Position numbers and translations under genes: made by a program
The notes under the pieces: model-generated
Told to the model about the DNA's origin: nothing
Database searches by the model: none
The model's input: only the letters and a program-made list of their open reading frames with translations
Assembly: GCF_900111515.1 (NCBI RefSeq)
Contig: NZ_FOHS01000001.1
Span: forward strand, 627,419 to 691,418
DNA length: 64,000 bases
Reading direction: 5' to 3'
Source: Hymenobacter actinosclerus
Lineage (GTDB): Bacteria > Bacteroidota > Bacteroidia > Cytophagales > Hymenobacteraceae
Shown here: positions 50,704 to 59,799 of the stretch, one piece after another
Layout of the letters: each line of letters starts with the position of its first letter
Position numbering within the stretch: position 1 is the stretch's first letter

Positions 50704-50825
50704 AGGGAATTATGAGTTATAAATTTTGGATTTTGAATTGGGGGCGGCAGTTGAGGCGCGAGACACGAAGGTACGCAAACGCAGATAGGCTGGTAAAGCC
50801 AGCCGTACTCTGCTTCTCCGCGTAC

Positions 50826-50866
50826 CTCACTCACTACTCACTACTCACTACTCACTACTCACTACT
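50826..50866. repeat. Tandem CACTACT repeat
   Basis: About five copies of the 7-mer CACTACT in a row. It overlaps the last codon and stop of the outer-membrane protein gene. An ATGAGTTATAAATTTTGG word stretch lies nearby at 50708-50738. Confidence 0.8.
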
Positions 50867-52772
50867 GAAACCGCGTGACGCCGGGCTGGCCAAAGGTGAA
50901 GTCGGAGAATTCGTAGTAGGAGCGCGAGTTTTCGAAGATGCGGATGCCGTTGGGCGCGTTGAGGCCGCGCGGGTAGAAGCCCAGTGTGAGCTGAATGGTG
51001 CGAATGGCGGTGTACTCGTTGCGGAAGCGCAGGCCCATGCCGATGCCGGTGTAGGGTTTCTCGAAGAAGGGCAGCAGGCGCTCGGGCTTGGTGGCGTTGA
51101 GCCAGGCGATGTCGGCGAAGCCCACCACCGCCATCCGGAAGCCCAGAAACGAGAGCGGCGTGTACATGGTGGCCTCGTAGTTGAGCGTGACGCGGCTGGT
51201 GCCCGTGAGCGGGCCGGTGGGCCGGAAGCCGCGCAGGCCCCGCTCGCCATCAATAGTCAGGTACTCGTTGGCGAAGCGGTGCAGGCCCAGCACCGAGCGC
51301 TGCCAGATAAAGTGCCGCCACTGGAAGTTGCCGGTGTGGTAGAGCCGGGTAAAGTAGAGTATCTGGCCGCTCAGCAGGCCCTGCTGCCAGTCGTTGCCGC
51401 GGCCCCGCACGAAGCTCCCGAACTCGCCGCTCAGATACAGGTAGCCCCGCTGCGGCCGGTAGCTGGCCGACGACAGGCGCAGGCCGTAGTAGCGGCGGTT
51501 GCCGGCCGGGTTGAACTCGTAGCCGGCCGTAAAGCTCACCAGCGAGCCGGTCGGGATGTCCTCGGTGCGGCCGAAGCCGAACAGGTACTTGTCCTTGTAG
51601 TAGCGCCGGATGCTGTAGCCTACGGTGCCCAGCATCAGGTTGGCGCTCTGCAGAAAATCGTAGGGCTTGGCGTGGTAGGAGGTGCGCACGGTGCGGGCCG
51701 CCACAATGATGCGGCCGGGGCTCTCGTAGCCCAAATCGTAGCTGCGGGGCTGGAAAGCGCGGCCCACCCAGGCGTCCTGGGTGTTGTAGCGCAGGGGCTC
51801 GTACTGGTAGGGCTTCTCGGGCGAGCCGTCGCCGGAAACGGGGTAAAGCCAGTCGAAGTTGCTGTAGCTGACGGCCCCGGCGTAGCGGGTGTTGATGGAG
51901 TAAAAGTCGCGCGAGACGCCGACGCTGAATTCGCGGCGGCGGGTTTCGTCGCGGTAAGTGGCCCCGGCGTACACGAACTTGCGAAACGGTACCCGGTAGC
52001 TGCCCTCGTAGGCCCAGGACTGGGGCCGGGGCCCGTCGTCGGTGCGGCCGTAGGCGTAGCGGTTCTTGAACTGGTGGCCCAGGCCCAGGAAGTTCACGTC
52101 GCGCAGCCCCGCCACACCCGCGCCCACGTCGCGCAGCTGAAACGAGCCGCTCAGACTGAACAGGTCTTTGGTAATCACCAGCACATCTACGCTGTCGGCG
52201 GTGGCCGTGCGCTCGTCCACAAACACGCGGGCATCCAGAATTTCGTCGGTCTGGCGCAGCAGTCGCTCCGATTCGGCCAGGGCCTGGGGTTCCAGCTCGC
52301 GGCCTTCGCGCAGCAGCAGCACCTGCCGCACCCGCGAGGGCCGGGTTCTCATGTGGAACACGTTGCCGGTTTTCTCCAGAATGTTGCGGGGCACCCGCAG
52401 CGAGTCGCTGATGCTGTAACCGAACGCATCGAGGGAGGTGATGCGGATGTGGCGCACGATTTTGTAGTTGTGCTGCTCGAACTGGCGGTCGAGCAACGCC
52501 GCATCGAGCCCGGCCTGGTCTTCGCGCCGCTCCCGAAACGAAAACACGGCCGCCGCCGCCCGGCCCAGCATGGTTTTGCGCTTGGTGTATTCTTTGAGCC
52601 CATTCAGCATGCGCTCCTGATCGAAGCGGCGGCGCAACGAGTCGGGGCCGATAGCGGAAGCCGGGCGGGTGGTGTCGGGCGGCAACGGCGGGGCCGTCTG
52701 GGCAGTGGCCGGCGCAAGGCCGGCTCCCAGCCAGAACAGCAAAACCAGCAGCTGCAACAGGTAGCGTATCAT
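50862..52772 (-). CDS. BamA/TamA-like outer-membrane barrel protein
   Basis: 636 aa from ATG 52772. Signal peptide to about residue 24 (PATAQ). Residues about 75-215 look like POTRA-type modules (IVRHIRITSLDAFGYSISDS, then REGRELEPQALAESERLLRQ). From about residue 220 to the end it is a 16-strand-type barrel rich in Tyr/Arg/Phe/Gly, with GERGLRGFRPTGPLTGTSRV equivalent to the VRGF loop of Omp85 proteins, here GLRGF. The end is FTFGQPGVTRFQ. It may assemble or translocate proteins or lipids at the outer membrane. It is shorter than true BamA and is probably an accessory. Confidence 0.85.
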   Translation of the reverse strand: MIRYLLQLLVLLFWLGAGLAPATAQTAPPLPPDTTRPASAIGPDSLRRRFDQERMLNGLKEYTKRKTMLGRAAAAVFSFRERREDQAGLDAALLDRQFEQHNYKIVRHIRITSLDAFGYSISDSLRVPRNILEKTGNVFHMRTRPSRVRQVLLLREGRELEPQALAESERLLRQTDEILDARVFVDERTATADSVDVLVITKDLFSLSGSFQLRDVGAGVAGLRDVNFLGLGHQFKNRYAYGRTDDGPRPQSWAYEGSYRVPFRKFVYAGATYRDETRRREFSVGVSRDFYSINTRYAGAVSYSNFDWLYPVSGDGSPEKPYQYEPLRYNTQDAWVGRAFQPRSYDLGYESPGRIIVAARTVRTSYHAKPYDFLQSANLMLGTVGYSIRRYYKDKYLFGFGRTEDIPTGSLVSFTAGYEFNPAGNRRYYGLRLSSASYRPQRGYLYLSGEFGSFVRGRGNDWQQGLLSGQILYFTRLYHTGNFQWRHFIWQRSVLGLHRFANEYLTIDGERGLRGFRPTGPLTGTSRVTLNYEATMYTPLSFLGFRMAVVGFADIAWLNATKPERLLPFFEKPYTGIGMGLRFRNEYTAIRTIQLTLGFYPRGLNAPNGIRIFENSRSYYEFSDFTFGQPGVTRFQ

Positions 52773-52842
52773 CCGGACACAGGAAAGGAGCAAGTTACGA
52801 TGCCGACCGCGGTTTTGGGCGCTGTGGGGCCGACCGCCCGAC

Positions 52843-52871
52843 GTAGGGGCGGGGGCAAGTCCCGCCCCTAC
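52843..52871. repeat. GTAGGGGCGGG hairpin
   Basis: Perfect 11-bp arms GTAGGGGCGGG/CCCGCCCCTAC with a 7-nt loop, upstream of the radical-SAM gene. Confidence 0.8.
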
Positions 52872-52989
52872 ATCGTTTAAAATACTCTGATTATACCTCG
52901 GTAAACCGGAACAATTCCAATGAAATTAGTCTTATAAAGCTTGCGCGTCTGCGCGGCAAGAAGTAGTTTTAAGCCAGAAAACGAGCCCC

Positions 52990-54258
52990 ATGAACGAAGA
53001 GCGCATTCAGGAGAAGCTAAGCATATTGGCAGACGCGGCCAAGTACGATGTGTCGTGCAGCAGCAGCGGCGGCAAGCGCAAAAACATGGACAAGGGCCTG
53101 GGCAACGCCGAGGGTATGGGCATCTGCCACAGCTACACCGAAGACGGCCGCTGCGTGAGCCTGCTCAAGATTCTGCTCACCAACCACTGTATATTCGACT
53201 GCGCCTACTGCGTGTCGCGCAAGAGCAACAACGTGAAGCGGGCCGCTTTTACGGTGGACGAGGTAGTGGATCTGACCATGAACTTCTACCGCCGCAACTA
53301 CATCGAGGGCCTGTTTCTGAGCAGCGGCATTTTCTCCTCGCCCGACTACACCATGGAGCGGCTGGTGCGCATCATTAAAAAGCTGCGCACCGAGCACCGC
53401 TTCAACGGTTACATCCACGTAAAGGCCATTCCGGGGGCCTCGGAGGAGCTGATTCAGGAGGCCGGCCTGTACGCCGACCGGCTGAGCGTGAACATCGAGC
53501 TGCCCTCGGAAATGGCGCTTCAGAACCTGGCGCCCGAGAAAAACTACGAGGAGATTCTCACCCCGATGGCCCAGATCCGGGACGGCATCACGCGGACTAA
53601 GGAAGAAAAGGCGCTGTTCAAGAAGGTGCCCCAGTTCGCCACTGCCGGCCAGAGCACCCAGCTGATTGTGGGCGCTTCGGCGGAAAACGACCTGCAAATC
53701 ATCAACCTCAGCGACTCGCTCTATAAGGGCTATGGCCTGAAGCGGGTGTACTACTCGGGCTACATCCCCATCACCGACGATGCTCGCCTGCCCCAGGTCA
53801 CCCAGCCGCCGCTCATCCGCGAGCACCGCCTCTACCAGTCCGACTGGCTCATGCGCTTCTACGGCTTCCAGGCCGACGAAATCCTCGACCCCGCCCACCC
53901 CTTCCTCGACCTCGAAGTTGACCCCAAGCTGGCCTGGGCCCTGCGCAACCGCCACGTATTCCCGGTTGATGTCAACTCGGCCGACTACGAGATGATTCTG
54001 CGGATTCCGGGCGTGGGCGCGCGTTCGGCTAAGCGCATTGTGGCCGCCCGCCGCTTCACGCCGCTGGGCCTCGACCACCTGCACAAGTTCGGCGTGGTGC
54101 TCAAGCGGGCCAAATTCTTCCTCACCTGCCGCGGCCAGGCCCTCGAAAAACGCGACTACGACGAGCAGACCATCCGCCGTCAAATCCTGTTCGGCGCCGG
54201 CTCCGTCCGCTCCGCCCTCGTCACCCAGCAGCTCGATTTATTCGCCCAAGCCTCCTAA
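52990..54258 (+). CDS. Radical SAM protein with C-terminal HhH, putative DNA modification/repair
   Basis: 422 aa. The cluster motif CxxxCxxC is at Cys67, Cys71 and Cys74 (NHCIFDCAYC). A GxIxGxxE-type barrel follows, with LPSEMALQNLAPEKNYEEIL. Near residue 337 a helix-hairpin-helix (ILRIPGVGARSAKRIVAAR) implies DNA binding. It matches the family annotated as putative DNA modification/repair radical SAM protein, which goes with a partner of the kind found at 54692. The reaction is not known. A third gene of 60 aa separates the two. Confidence 0.92.
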   Translation: MNEERIQEKLSILADAAKYDVSCSSSGGKRKNMDKGLGNAEGMGICHSYTEDGRCVSLLKILLTNHCIFDCAYCVSRKSNNVKRAAFTVDEVVDLTMNFYRRNYIEGLFLSSGIFSSPDYTMERLVRIIKKLRTEHRFNGYIHVKAIPGASEELIQEAGLYADRLSVNIELPSEMALQNLAPEKNYEEILTPMAQIRDGITRTKEEKALFKKVPQFATAGQSTQLIVGASAENDLQIINLSDSLYKGYGLKRVYYSGYIPITDDARLPQVTQPPLIREHRLYQSDWLMRFYGFQADEILDPAHPFLDLEVDPKLAWALRNRHVFPVDVNSADYEMILRIPGVGARSAKRIVAARRFTPLGLDHLHKFGVVLKRAKFFLTCRGQALEKRDYDEQTIRRQILFGAGSVRSALVTQQLDLFAQAS

Positions 54259-54261
54259 ATG

Positions 54262-54352
54262 GGTTGTCAGTTTTTAGTTGCTAGTTGTCAGCTTGTTCTT
54301 TTTGAGCGATTTGAGAAATAGCCTGACAACTGACAACCAGCAACTGACAACT
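54262..54352. repeat. Inverted word repeat GTTGTCAG/CTGACAAC
   Basis: Left arm gttgtcagtttttagttgct and on; right arm ctgacaactgacaaccagca and on. It sits between the radical-SAM gene and the 60-aa reading frame. Confidence 0.8.
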
Positions 54353-54358
54353 AATACT

Positions 54359-54541
54359 ATGACTATTGCTCATCGCGCTGCCGACGCGCCGGCCGCCTCC
54401 GCTTCTGCTCCCAAACCCCTGAAAGTAGCCCGCGTGGCCTGCTGCTGCAAGCTCTCCGACCTGCTGCCCATCGTGCTGCTCATGCACCAGGAGGCCGCCC
54501 GCAACAACGGCAAGTTCCGGCAGCCGCGGCGGGCCGCGTAG
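54359..54541 (+). CDS. Possible 60-aa protein
   Basis: ATG 54359. Sequence MTIAHRAADAPAASASAPKP, then LKVARVACCCKLSDLLPIVL, LMHQEAARNNGKFRQPRRAA. There is a hydrophobic helix and a CCC cluster. Its position between two functionally linked genes makes it worth listing, but no homology is recognised and it could be spurious. Confidence 0.4.
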   Translation: MTIAHRAADAPAASASAPKPLKVARVACCCKLSDLLPIVLLMHQEAARNNGKFRQPRRAA

Positions 54542-54556
54542 CGGCACCCCTAATCC

Positions 54557-54672
54557 GGCACCCCAGGGCTGAAGCCCTGGGCTACGCAGCGAAACAACCG
54601 CCGCATACTTTTCCTTCTTCCCACTTCACCACTGACTAGGCCAGGGCTTTAGCCCTGGGACACTGGGGTGCG
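54557..54672. repeat. CAGGGCT hairpins in an inverted pair
   Basis: Two small hairpins (CCCAGGGCT-GAA-GCCCTGGG and CCAGGGCT-TT-AGCCCTGG), with outer words GCACCCCAG / CTGGGGTGC. It overlaps the region just before the partner gene. Confidence 0.75.
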
Positions 54673-54691
54673 TGGCCGTCCATTTCTGCCC

Positions 54692-55639
54692 ATGTCCCGT
54701 TCTTTGGTTCCGCGGCGCTCCGCCGCCGAAGCCCTGGCCGCTGCCGCTAACCGCCGCCAGGCCGCGCCCGAGTTACGTAATCCGCCCCTCGATTACGCCT
54801 ACGATGGCTCGTTTGAGGGTTTGCTGACGGTGGTTTTCCAGGTCTACGACCGCAAGGCGGCCCCCAACAGCATTCAGCCGCTGGGGACGGTGCAGGGCGG
54901 CCTGTTTGCGCAGCCCGTGGAAATAGATACCAACGAGGCCGCCGCCGCCCGCGTTTGGGACGGGCTGCTGCGCTACATGGACAAAGACGCGCGCACCCGG
55001 CTGTTTCATGTGTTCTTGAGCGAGGTGCCCGACCGCGAACTGCTGGTGTTCCGCTACGCCCACACCGCCATGTGCGCCGGCCGCGACATTGCCGAAAACT
55101 ACGCCGACGACAACGTGCGCCGGGTGCAGCGGCTGGCCCAGCAGATGTACCGCGAAAAACACCGCATGGAAGCCTTCGTGCGCTTCGAGAAAACCCAGGA
55201 CGGCCTGTTCCATGCCACCATCGAGCCCGATTTCGACGTGCTGCCGCTCATCGCGCCCCACTTCACCAAGCGCTATGCCGACCAGCGCTGGCTGATTTTC
55301 GACCGTCGCCGCTCCTATGGTCTCTACTACGACCTGCACCGCACCGACATCGTGCAGTTCGACGCCGACTCCGCGCCCCAGCGCCGCGCCGCCGTATCGG
55401 CCACCGTGCTCGACGAGCGGGAGCCCCTGTTTCAGGTGCTCTGGCAGGCGTATTTCGACCATGTGAACATCCCGGAGCGCAAAAACATGAAGCTCCACCG
55501 CCGCCATATGCCGCTGCGCTACTGGAAGTATCTGAGCGAAAAGCAGCCTCGCCAGCGGCCCTTCCAGCCTATCCAGAACAAGCGCCCCGTGCAGCCCGGC
55601 GGCCCGGCCCTGGGCGCGGGCGGTGAGGTGCAGGGGTAG
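54692..55639 (+). CDS. Partner protein of the radical SAM enzyme (putative DNA metabolism)
   Basis: 315 aa from ATG 54692. After an Ala-rich leader, the family begins LDYAYDGSFEGLLTVVFQVY. Other marks are FHVFLSEVPDRELLVFRYAH, VRRVQRLAQQMYREKHRMEA, FVRFEKTQDGLFHATIEPDF, APHFTKRYADQRWLIFDRRR and MKLHRRHMPLRYWKYLSE. These match the protein family that always co-occurs with the radical-SAM/HhH protein and in some species is fused to a uracil-DNA-glycosylase-like domain; here there is no such fusion. Function is not established. Confidence 0.88.
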   Translation: MSRSLVPRRSAAEALAAAANRRQAAPELRNPPLDYAYDGSFEGLLTVVFQVYDRKAAPNSIQPLGTVQGGLFAQPVEIDTNEAAAARVWDGLLRYMDKDARTRLFHVFLSEVPDRELLVFRYAHTAMCAGRDIAENYADDNVRRVQRLAQQMYREKHRMEAFVRFEKTQDGLFHATIEPDFDVLPLIAPHFTKRYADQRWLIFDRRRSYGLYYDLHRTDIVQFDADSAPQRRAAVSATVLDEREPLFQVLWQAYFDHVNIPERKNMKLHRRHMPLRYWKYLSEKQPRQRPFQPIQNKRPVQPGGPALGAGGEVQG

Positions 55640-55686
55640 GAGGGGAAGGGGAAAGCCGTAATTTGCGGCCACTTCCTTTAGCTCTT

Positions 55687-56541
55687 ATGAACAAAACCCT
55701 CGTTTTTGGCGGCTCCGGCCAGCTCGGCCAGTGCCTACAATATGTCGCCCAGGAGCGCGGCTTCACCGATATTGTATTTCTGGCCGAAGAGCAAGCGAAC
55801 ATCCTCAACCAGGAAACGCTGCGGGCAACCTTCGAGCAGCATCAGCCCGCCTATATCATCAACTGCGCCGCTTACACGGCCGTCGACAAGGCCGAGGATG
55901 AAGTAGACCTGGCCCGGAAAGTGAACCGCGACGGGGCCGAAAACCTGGCCCGGCTCTGCGCCGAGTTCAACGCCACGCTGCTGCATCTGTCTACCGATTT
56001 CGTGTTTGCCGGCACCGGCAACGAGCCGCTTACCGAAACCGCCGAAACCGCGCCCATCAGTGTGTACGGCCTCACCAAGCTCGAAGGCGAGCAGGTGATT
56101 CCGCAGCACACTGCGCAGTATTTCATCCTGCGCACCAGCTGGTTGTACTCCGAGTACGCCGGCAACTTCGTGAAAACCATGCTGCGCTTTGGCAAGGAGC
56201 GCGACGAAATGCGCGTCATCTGGGACCAGTTGGGCACGCCCACCTACGCCATCGATTTGGCCGGGGCGCTGCTGCATATCATCGAATCGGGCAGCACTGC
56301 CTACGGCCTCTACCATTACAGCAACGAGGGTGTTACCTCGTGGTATGATTTCGCGACGGCCATTTTCGAGCTGGGCGGACTGCCTACCCGCACCGTGCCC
56401 ATCCGCACCGCCGAGTATCCCACCAAAGCCACCCGCCCCACCTACTCGGTGATGGACAAGACCAAAATCAAAGCCGAATTAGGCCTGGCAATTCCGCACT
56501 GGCGGGCCAGTTTGGCGGAGTGTATGGGGCGGTTGAGCTAA
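55687..56541 (+). CDS. rfbD: dTDP-4-dehydrorhamnose reductase
   Basis: 284 aa from ATG 55687 (frame open 24 bp upstream to TTG 55663). GGSGQLGQ at 8-15 binds NADPH. Catalytic residues Tyr127 and Lys131 in YGLTK, with STD at 102-104. The substrate side has RTSWLYSEYAGNFVKTML, DQLGTPTYAIDLAGAL and HYSNEGVTSWYDFA. It makes dTDP-rhamnose, the last step of the pathway used for surface polysaccharide. rfbA-C are not in the window. Confidence 0.95.
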   Translation: MNKTLVFGGSGQLGQCLQYVAQERGFTDIVFLAEEQANILNQETLRATFEQHQPAYIINCAAYTAVDKAEDEVDLARKVNRDGAENLARLCAEFNATLLHLSTDFVFAGTGNEPLTETAETAPISVYGLTKLEGEQVIPQHTAQYFILRTSWLYSEYAGNFVKTMLRFGKERDEMRVIWDQLGTPTYAIDLAGALLHIIESGSTAYGLYHYSNEGVTSWYDFATAIFELGGLPTRTVPIRTAEYPTKATRPTYSVMDKTKIKAELGLAIPHWRASLAECMGRLS

Positions 56542-56579
56542 GTACTTGTTCAAAAATAGTCTAGCCCTTCAGACAAGTT

Positions 56580-56957
56580 TTATCGCGACTTTCGTGTGTC
56601 TAACTGTAATCGGACGATAGAATCTCCTCGTATCAGGTAATAATCGCCTATTGCTCCCGGACGCGGCAAGGAGAGTGCCTCAACGCCAGTGCTATCTTGT
56701 CTAAGCACCCGAATGCACTGTCGATAGAAAGGCTCTTGAGCGAAAATGGAGTCTGGTTGAGGTTGCTTCTGTAATTTCTGTTGAAACCCGATAGCATTGA
56801 TGTAAGCATCGACATATTCTATATTCTGCTGTCCTCGATTCTCTCTTTCCTGAAGATAAGGCCTAAACCACCTTGTACGATTGCCTAATTGGAATCCAAG
56901 GGATAGGCCCACCAGTACAGAAATCATTATAAGTCCTAAGCTTATCAGAATACGCAT
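56580..56957 (-). CDS. Small membrane-anchored protein in an A+T-rich pocket
   Basis: 125 aa. N-terminal hydrophobic segment (ILISLGLIMISVLVGLSLGF), then a charged, mostly polar chain: NRTRWFRPYLQERENRGQQN, IEYVDAYINAIGFQQKLQKQ, ending VRLQLDTRKSR. The region 56540-57046 has clearly lower G+C than both neighbours. Codon use with more A/T suggests acquisition. No family recognised. Confidence 0.65.
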   Translation of the reverse strand: MRILISLGLIMISVLVGLSLGFQLGNRTRWFRPYLQERENRGQQNIEYVDAYINAIGFQQKLQKQPQPDSIFAQEPFYRQCIRVLRQDSTGVEALSLPRPGAIGDYYLIRGDSIVRLQLDTRKSR

Positions 56958-57046
56958 GTCTACTCCTTCTATTCGGGCCTTTTTGGTCTGAATGTGTTGT
57001 AATAGTAGCGAATGAAATTACCAGTAGAGCATCTTTTGTGCTCTAC

Positions 57047-58282
57047 TTAAACTACCGTAGTATTATCTTCTACTTCCCGCCCGTAAAACCGGTTCACGCC
57101 GTACGCCAGCGCCACTAGGCCTAGGCCCACAGCGCACACGCCGGGCCATTGGTAATGTGTCCAGGCGAGGCCGCCGAGCAGCGAGCCGGCCGAGGCCCCG
57201 ATAAAGCAGGCCGTCATGTACACCGTGTTCAGGCGGCTGCGGGCTTCGGGGCGGAGGCTGAAAATGCGAGTCTGGTTGGCGATGTGCGCCATCTGCTGGC
57301 CCACATCGAGCACGATTACGCCCGCAATCAGGCCTAGCAGGTGGTAACCGCCGAACGTCATCAGCAAATAACCGCCGCCAAACAACGCCAGCCCGATGCG
57401 CAAGGCAAAGCCCGGCCCCTTCTGGTCGGCCGACTTGCCGGCGTAGGAGGCCGCAAAGGCCCCGGTGGCACCAATGAGGCCGAACAGGCCGGCAACGTCG
57501 GCGCCGTAGTGGTAGGCGTCGCTTTCCAGGAAGAACACCAACGTGGTCCAGAAGGCGCTGAAGCCCCCGAACAGGCAGGCCCCGATGATGGAGGACCGGC
57601 GCAGCGCCGGCAGCCCGGCGGCTAATGTGCCCAGCGAGCGAAGCAGGCTGGCGTAGGTGCCCGCGTAGTAGGGCTGGTTGCGGGGTAGCATGCGGGCCAG
57701 CACGACCACCAGCACCAGCATCAGCCCGGTGCCCACCCAGAACATGGTGCGCCAGCCAAAGTGCAGGCCCACGTAACCGCTGATAGTCCGCGACACCAGA
57801 ATGCCAATCAGCAGCCCACTCATCACCTTGCCCACCACCCGGCCCCGCTGCTCCTCGGAAGCCAGCGAGGCGGCCATGGGCACCAGCAGCTGGGGCACGG
57901 CCGAGAAAAAACCCAGCAATAGTGAGGACCCCAGCAGCACCCCAAACGTGGGCGCATAGGCCGCCACGGCCAGGCAGCCAGCCGCCAGCAGGGTAAGGTT
58001 TATAATCAGTTTTTTACGCTCCCATTTGTCGCCCAGCGGCACCAGCAGCAGCAGGCCCAGCGTATAGCCCACCTGGGTGGCGGTGGCAATCCAGCTCACG
58101 CGGCTTTCGGCCAGCCCGAAGGTGCGCCCGATTTCGGCCAGCAGGGGCTGGTTGTAGTAGAGGTTGGCCACTACCAGCCCGCAGGTTATGGCCATCAGCC
58201 AGACCTGGGAGGGGGCCAGCGGAGCGGTTGCGGGGGCCGTAGAAGTTGGCTGAACGGGCTCGGCAGTCAGGATTTCACTCAT
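57047..58282 (-). CDS. MFS transporter
   Basis: 411 aa from ATG 58282. Twelve hydrophobic segments. The loop 2-3 motif is GDKWERKKLII. Early VVANLYYNQPLLAEIGRTFG and ESRVSWIATATQVGYTLGLL resemble the YnfM/DHA1 type of drug or sugar exporters. The C-terminal half begins LLRSLGTLAAGLPALRRSSI. It exports an unknown small molecule in exchange for protons. No regulator gene is adjacent. Confidence 0.93.
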   Translation of the reverse strand: MSEILTAEPVQPTSTAPATAPLAPSQVWLMAITCGLVVANLYYNQPLLAEIGRTFGLAESRVSWIATATQVGYTLGLLLLVPLGDKWERKKLIINLTLLAAGCLAVAAYAPTFGVLLGSSLLLGFFSAVPQLLVPMAASLASEEQRGRVVGKVMSGLLIGILVSRTISGYVGLHFGWRTMFWVGTGLMLVLVVVLARMLPRNQPYYAGTYASLLRSLGTLAAGLPALRRSSIIGACLFGGFSAFWTTLVFFLESDAYHYGADVAGLFGLIGATGAFAASYAGKSADQKGPGFALRIGLALFGGGYLLMTFGGYHLLGLIAGVIVLDVGQQMAHIANQTRIFSLRPEARSRLNTVYMTACFIGASAGSLLGGLAWTHYQWPGVCAVGLGLVALAYGVNRFYGREVEDNTTVV

Positions 58283-58466
58283 GTAAAAAAATAAGCCGCG
58301 CCAGATGGAGCGGACCCGCAAAGGTACGGCGAACCCAACCTGTTTCCGCCCCTAAAAGTTGCTTTTCCCCGGTAAGCGCCCCGCTGCCAGGCCAGGCACA
58401 GCCCATCAGCCAGGCAGCCCGAAAAGCCGGGCGCTGGCCTACACCCGGCTTGATTAGCGCAACCTG

Positions 58467-59186
58467 CTACTCGGTTTTTAGCTCCACAACCGGCGCGACA
58501 CCGGGCACTATTTCCAGCTCATCGTTGAAAAAGGTGATGGAATATTCGCCTTCCGTCGGTGGAGTGCGCTCGGCCAGCAGCGCCGTTAGCTCCCATTCAT
58601 CGGGGGCAATGGCGGCGCGGGCGGCCTCAATGACGGCCGCATCGGCGGTGCCCCAGGCCAGGGGGCGGGGCTCGTAGTCGGTGTAGATGCCGTCGTCGCT
58701 GGCGCCGAACAGAGCCACGCAGGGCACGGGTTCACCCAGCTGCTCGGGGTGCATGGTGAGGGCCGGTATGGTCAGGTGCTTGACGCCCCACACGATGCCG
58801 CGCGGGTTCTGGCCGTCGCCGTTTTCCACTTCGGCCACCACCGTCACGCGCAGCGGATTCAGGGCCGTGATGATGCCCGGCACCAGCAGCCCGTTGCGGT
58901 AGGCGTCGCCGGTGAGCATTTTGCGGAAGCGCCAGCCGAACAAAAACACGGCGTAGGTAATGCAGCCTACGGCAAAAGCCGTTTTAAAATGCCCGAACAG
59001 GGCAAGCACCACCACTACCGCCAGCAAACCCGCCACCGCCGCCATGCTCCGCCACAGGTAGCGGCGGTAGTCGCGGTGGAAGGTGTCGAGTTGCCGCACC
59101 TTTCGCATGTCGGGGCGGATGTTGACGGCGCGGCTGGCCATCGAACCATCCAGAAATTCGCCGGGAGCACCAATTTGTCGTTCCAT
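58467..59186 (-). CDS. Membrane protein with DUF3239-like region
   Basis: 239 aa from ATG 59186. Two membrane segments in the first half (MAAVAGLLAVVVVLALFGHF and AVGCITYAVFLFGW). The rest is soluble and has NGLLVPGIITALNPLRVTVV, EPVPCVALFGASDDGIYTDY and EPRPLAWGTADAAV, which look like the DUF3239 pattern; I give this name with reserve. Function unknown, membrane-located. Confidence 0.78.
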   Translation of the reverse strand: MERQIGAPGEFLDGSMASRAVNIRPDMRKVRQLDTFHRDYRRYLWRSMAAVAGLLAVVVVLALFGHFKTAFAVGCITYAVFLFGWRFRKMLTGDAYRNGLLVPGIITALNPLRVTVVAEVENGDGQNPRGIVWGVKHLTIPALTMHPEQLGEPVPCVALFGASDDGIYTDYEPRPLAWGTADAAVIEAARAAIAPDEWELTALLAERTPPTEGEYSITFFNDELEIVPGVAPVVELKTE

Positions 59187-59334
59187 AAGCCGGAGCGAGT
59201 GGGGTTGGAAGGGGAGAGATAAGAAAGGCAATAATACGGTTTCTGCATACTGCCCCGGCCGGCCGGAGGTTGCCCGCGCAACCCCCTAAGCAGTAGCTGG
59301 TCTTTGCCGTGCATTGGCTTAACCCAACCTCGCC

Positions 59335-59709
59335 ATGAAAAACCTGCTTTTGCCCCTGCTGTTGCTGGCCGCCGCCGCCCCGGCCGCCACCGCCCAGCAA
59401 CTCCCGCGCCCCGGCCAGAAAAACCCTGACTGGCGGCTGCTCAAAACCGAAGCACCACTTGGCACCGCCGACCTCGACCTCGACCCCAGCCAGCCCCGCC
59501 CGGTGCCCATGCCCAACGCCGCGCCCATTTCCAGTGGCAGCCACGACAGCAACGGCCACTGGATACTCTATAACGACCCTGCTCACTCCCTGCGCTATAA
59601 TCTGAAAGCATTGCTGTCGAAGGGCATTGCCGTGGTGCAGCACACCCAAACCGGCACCGTGTATACCTACCAGGCCAAGAACCTGGCCGCCGTCCGGGAG
59701 CCGGAGTAA
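59335..59709 (+). CDS. Small secreted protein, unknown function
   Basis: 124 aa. Signal peptide ending APAATAQ. The mature chain has proline-rich PRPVPMPNAAPISS, then SHDSNGHWILYNDPAHSLRY and KGIAVVQHTQTGTVYTYQAK. No known motif. It lies next to a strong hairpin and opposite the NTF2-like gene. Expected in the periplasm or outside. Confidence 0.7.
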   Translation: MKNLLLPLLLLAAAAPAATAQQLPRPGQKNPDWRLLKTEAPLGTADLDLDPSQPRPVPMPNAAPISSGSHDSNGHWILYNDPAHSLRYNLKALLSKGIAVVQHTQTGTVYTYQAKNLAAVREPE

Positions 59710-59723
59710 CGGCGGCAACGCAA

Positions 59724-59770
59724 GAGGCCCCGGCAGCCCACCCATAATTTGGGCGGGCCACCGGGGCCTC
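59724..59770. terminator. Bidirectional hairpin
   Basis: GAGGCCCCGG / CCGGGGCCTC outer stem with an inner GCCCACCC / GGGCGGGC stem, between convergent genes. Confidence 0.8.
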
Positions 59771-59799
59771 ACAGGTTTAGCAGGAAGCGGGGCGGTGCC

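Noticed and set aside
50826..50866. CRISPR array
   Set aside because: The CACTACT units are 7 bp, directly tandem, without spacers and without cas genes.
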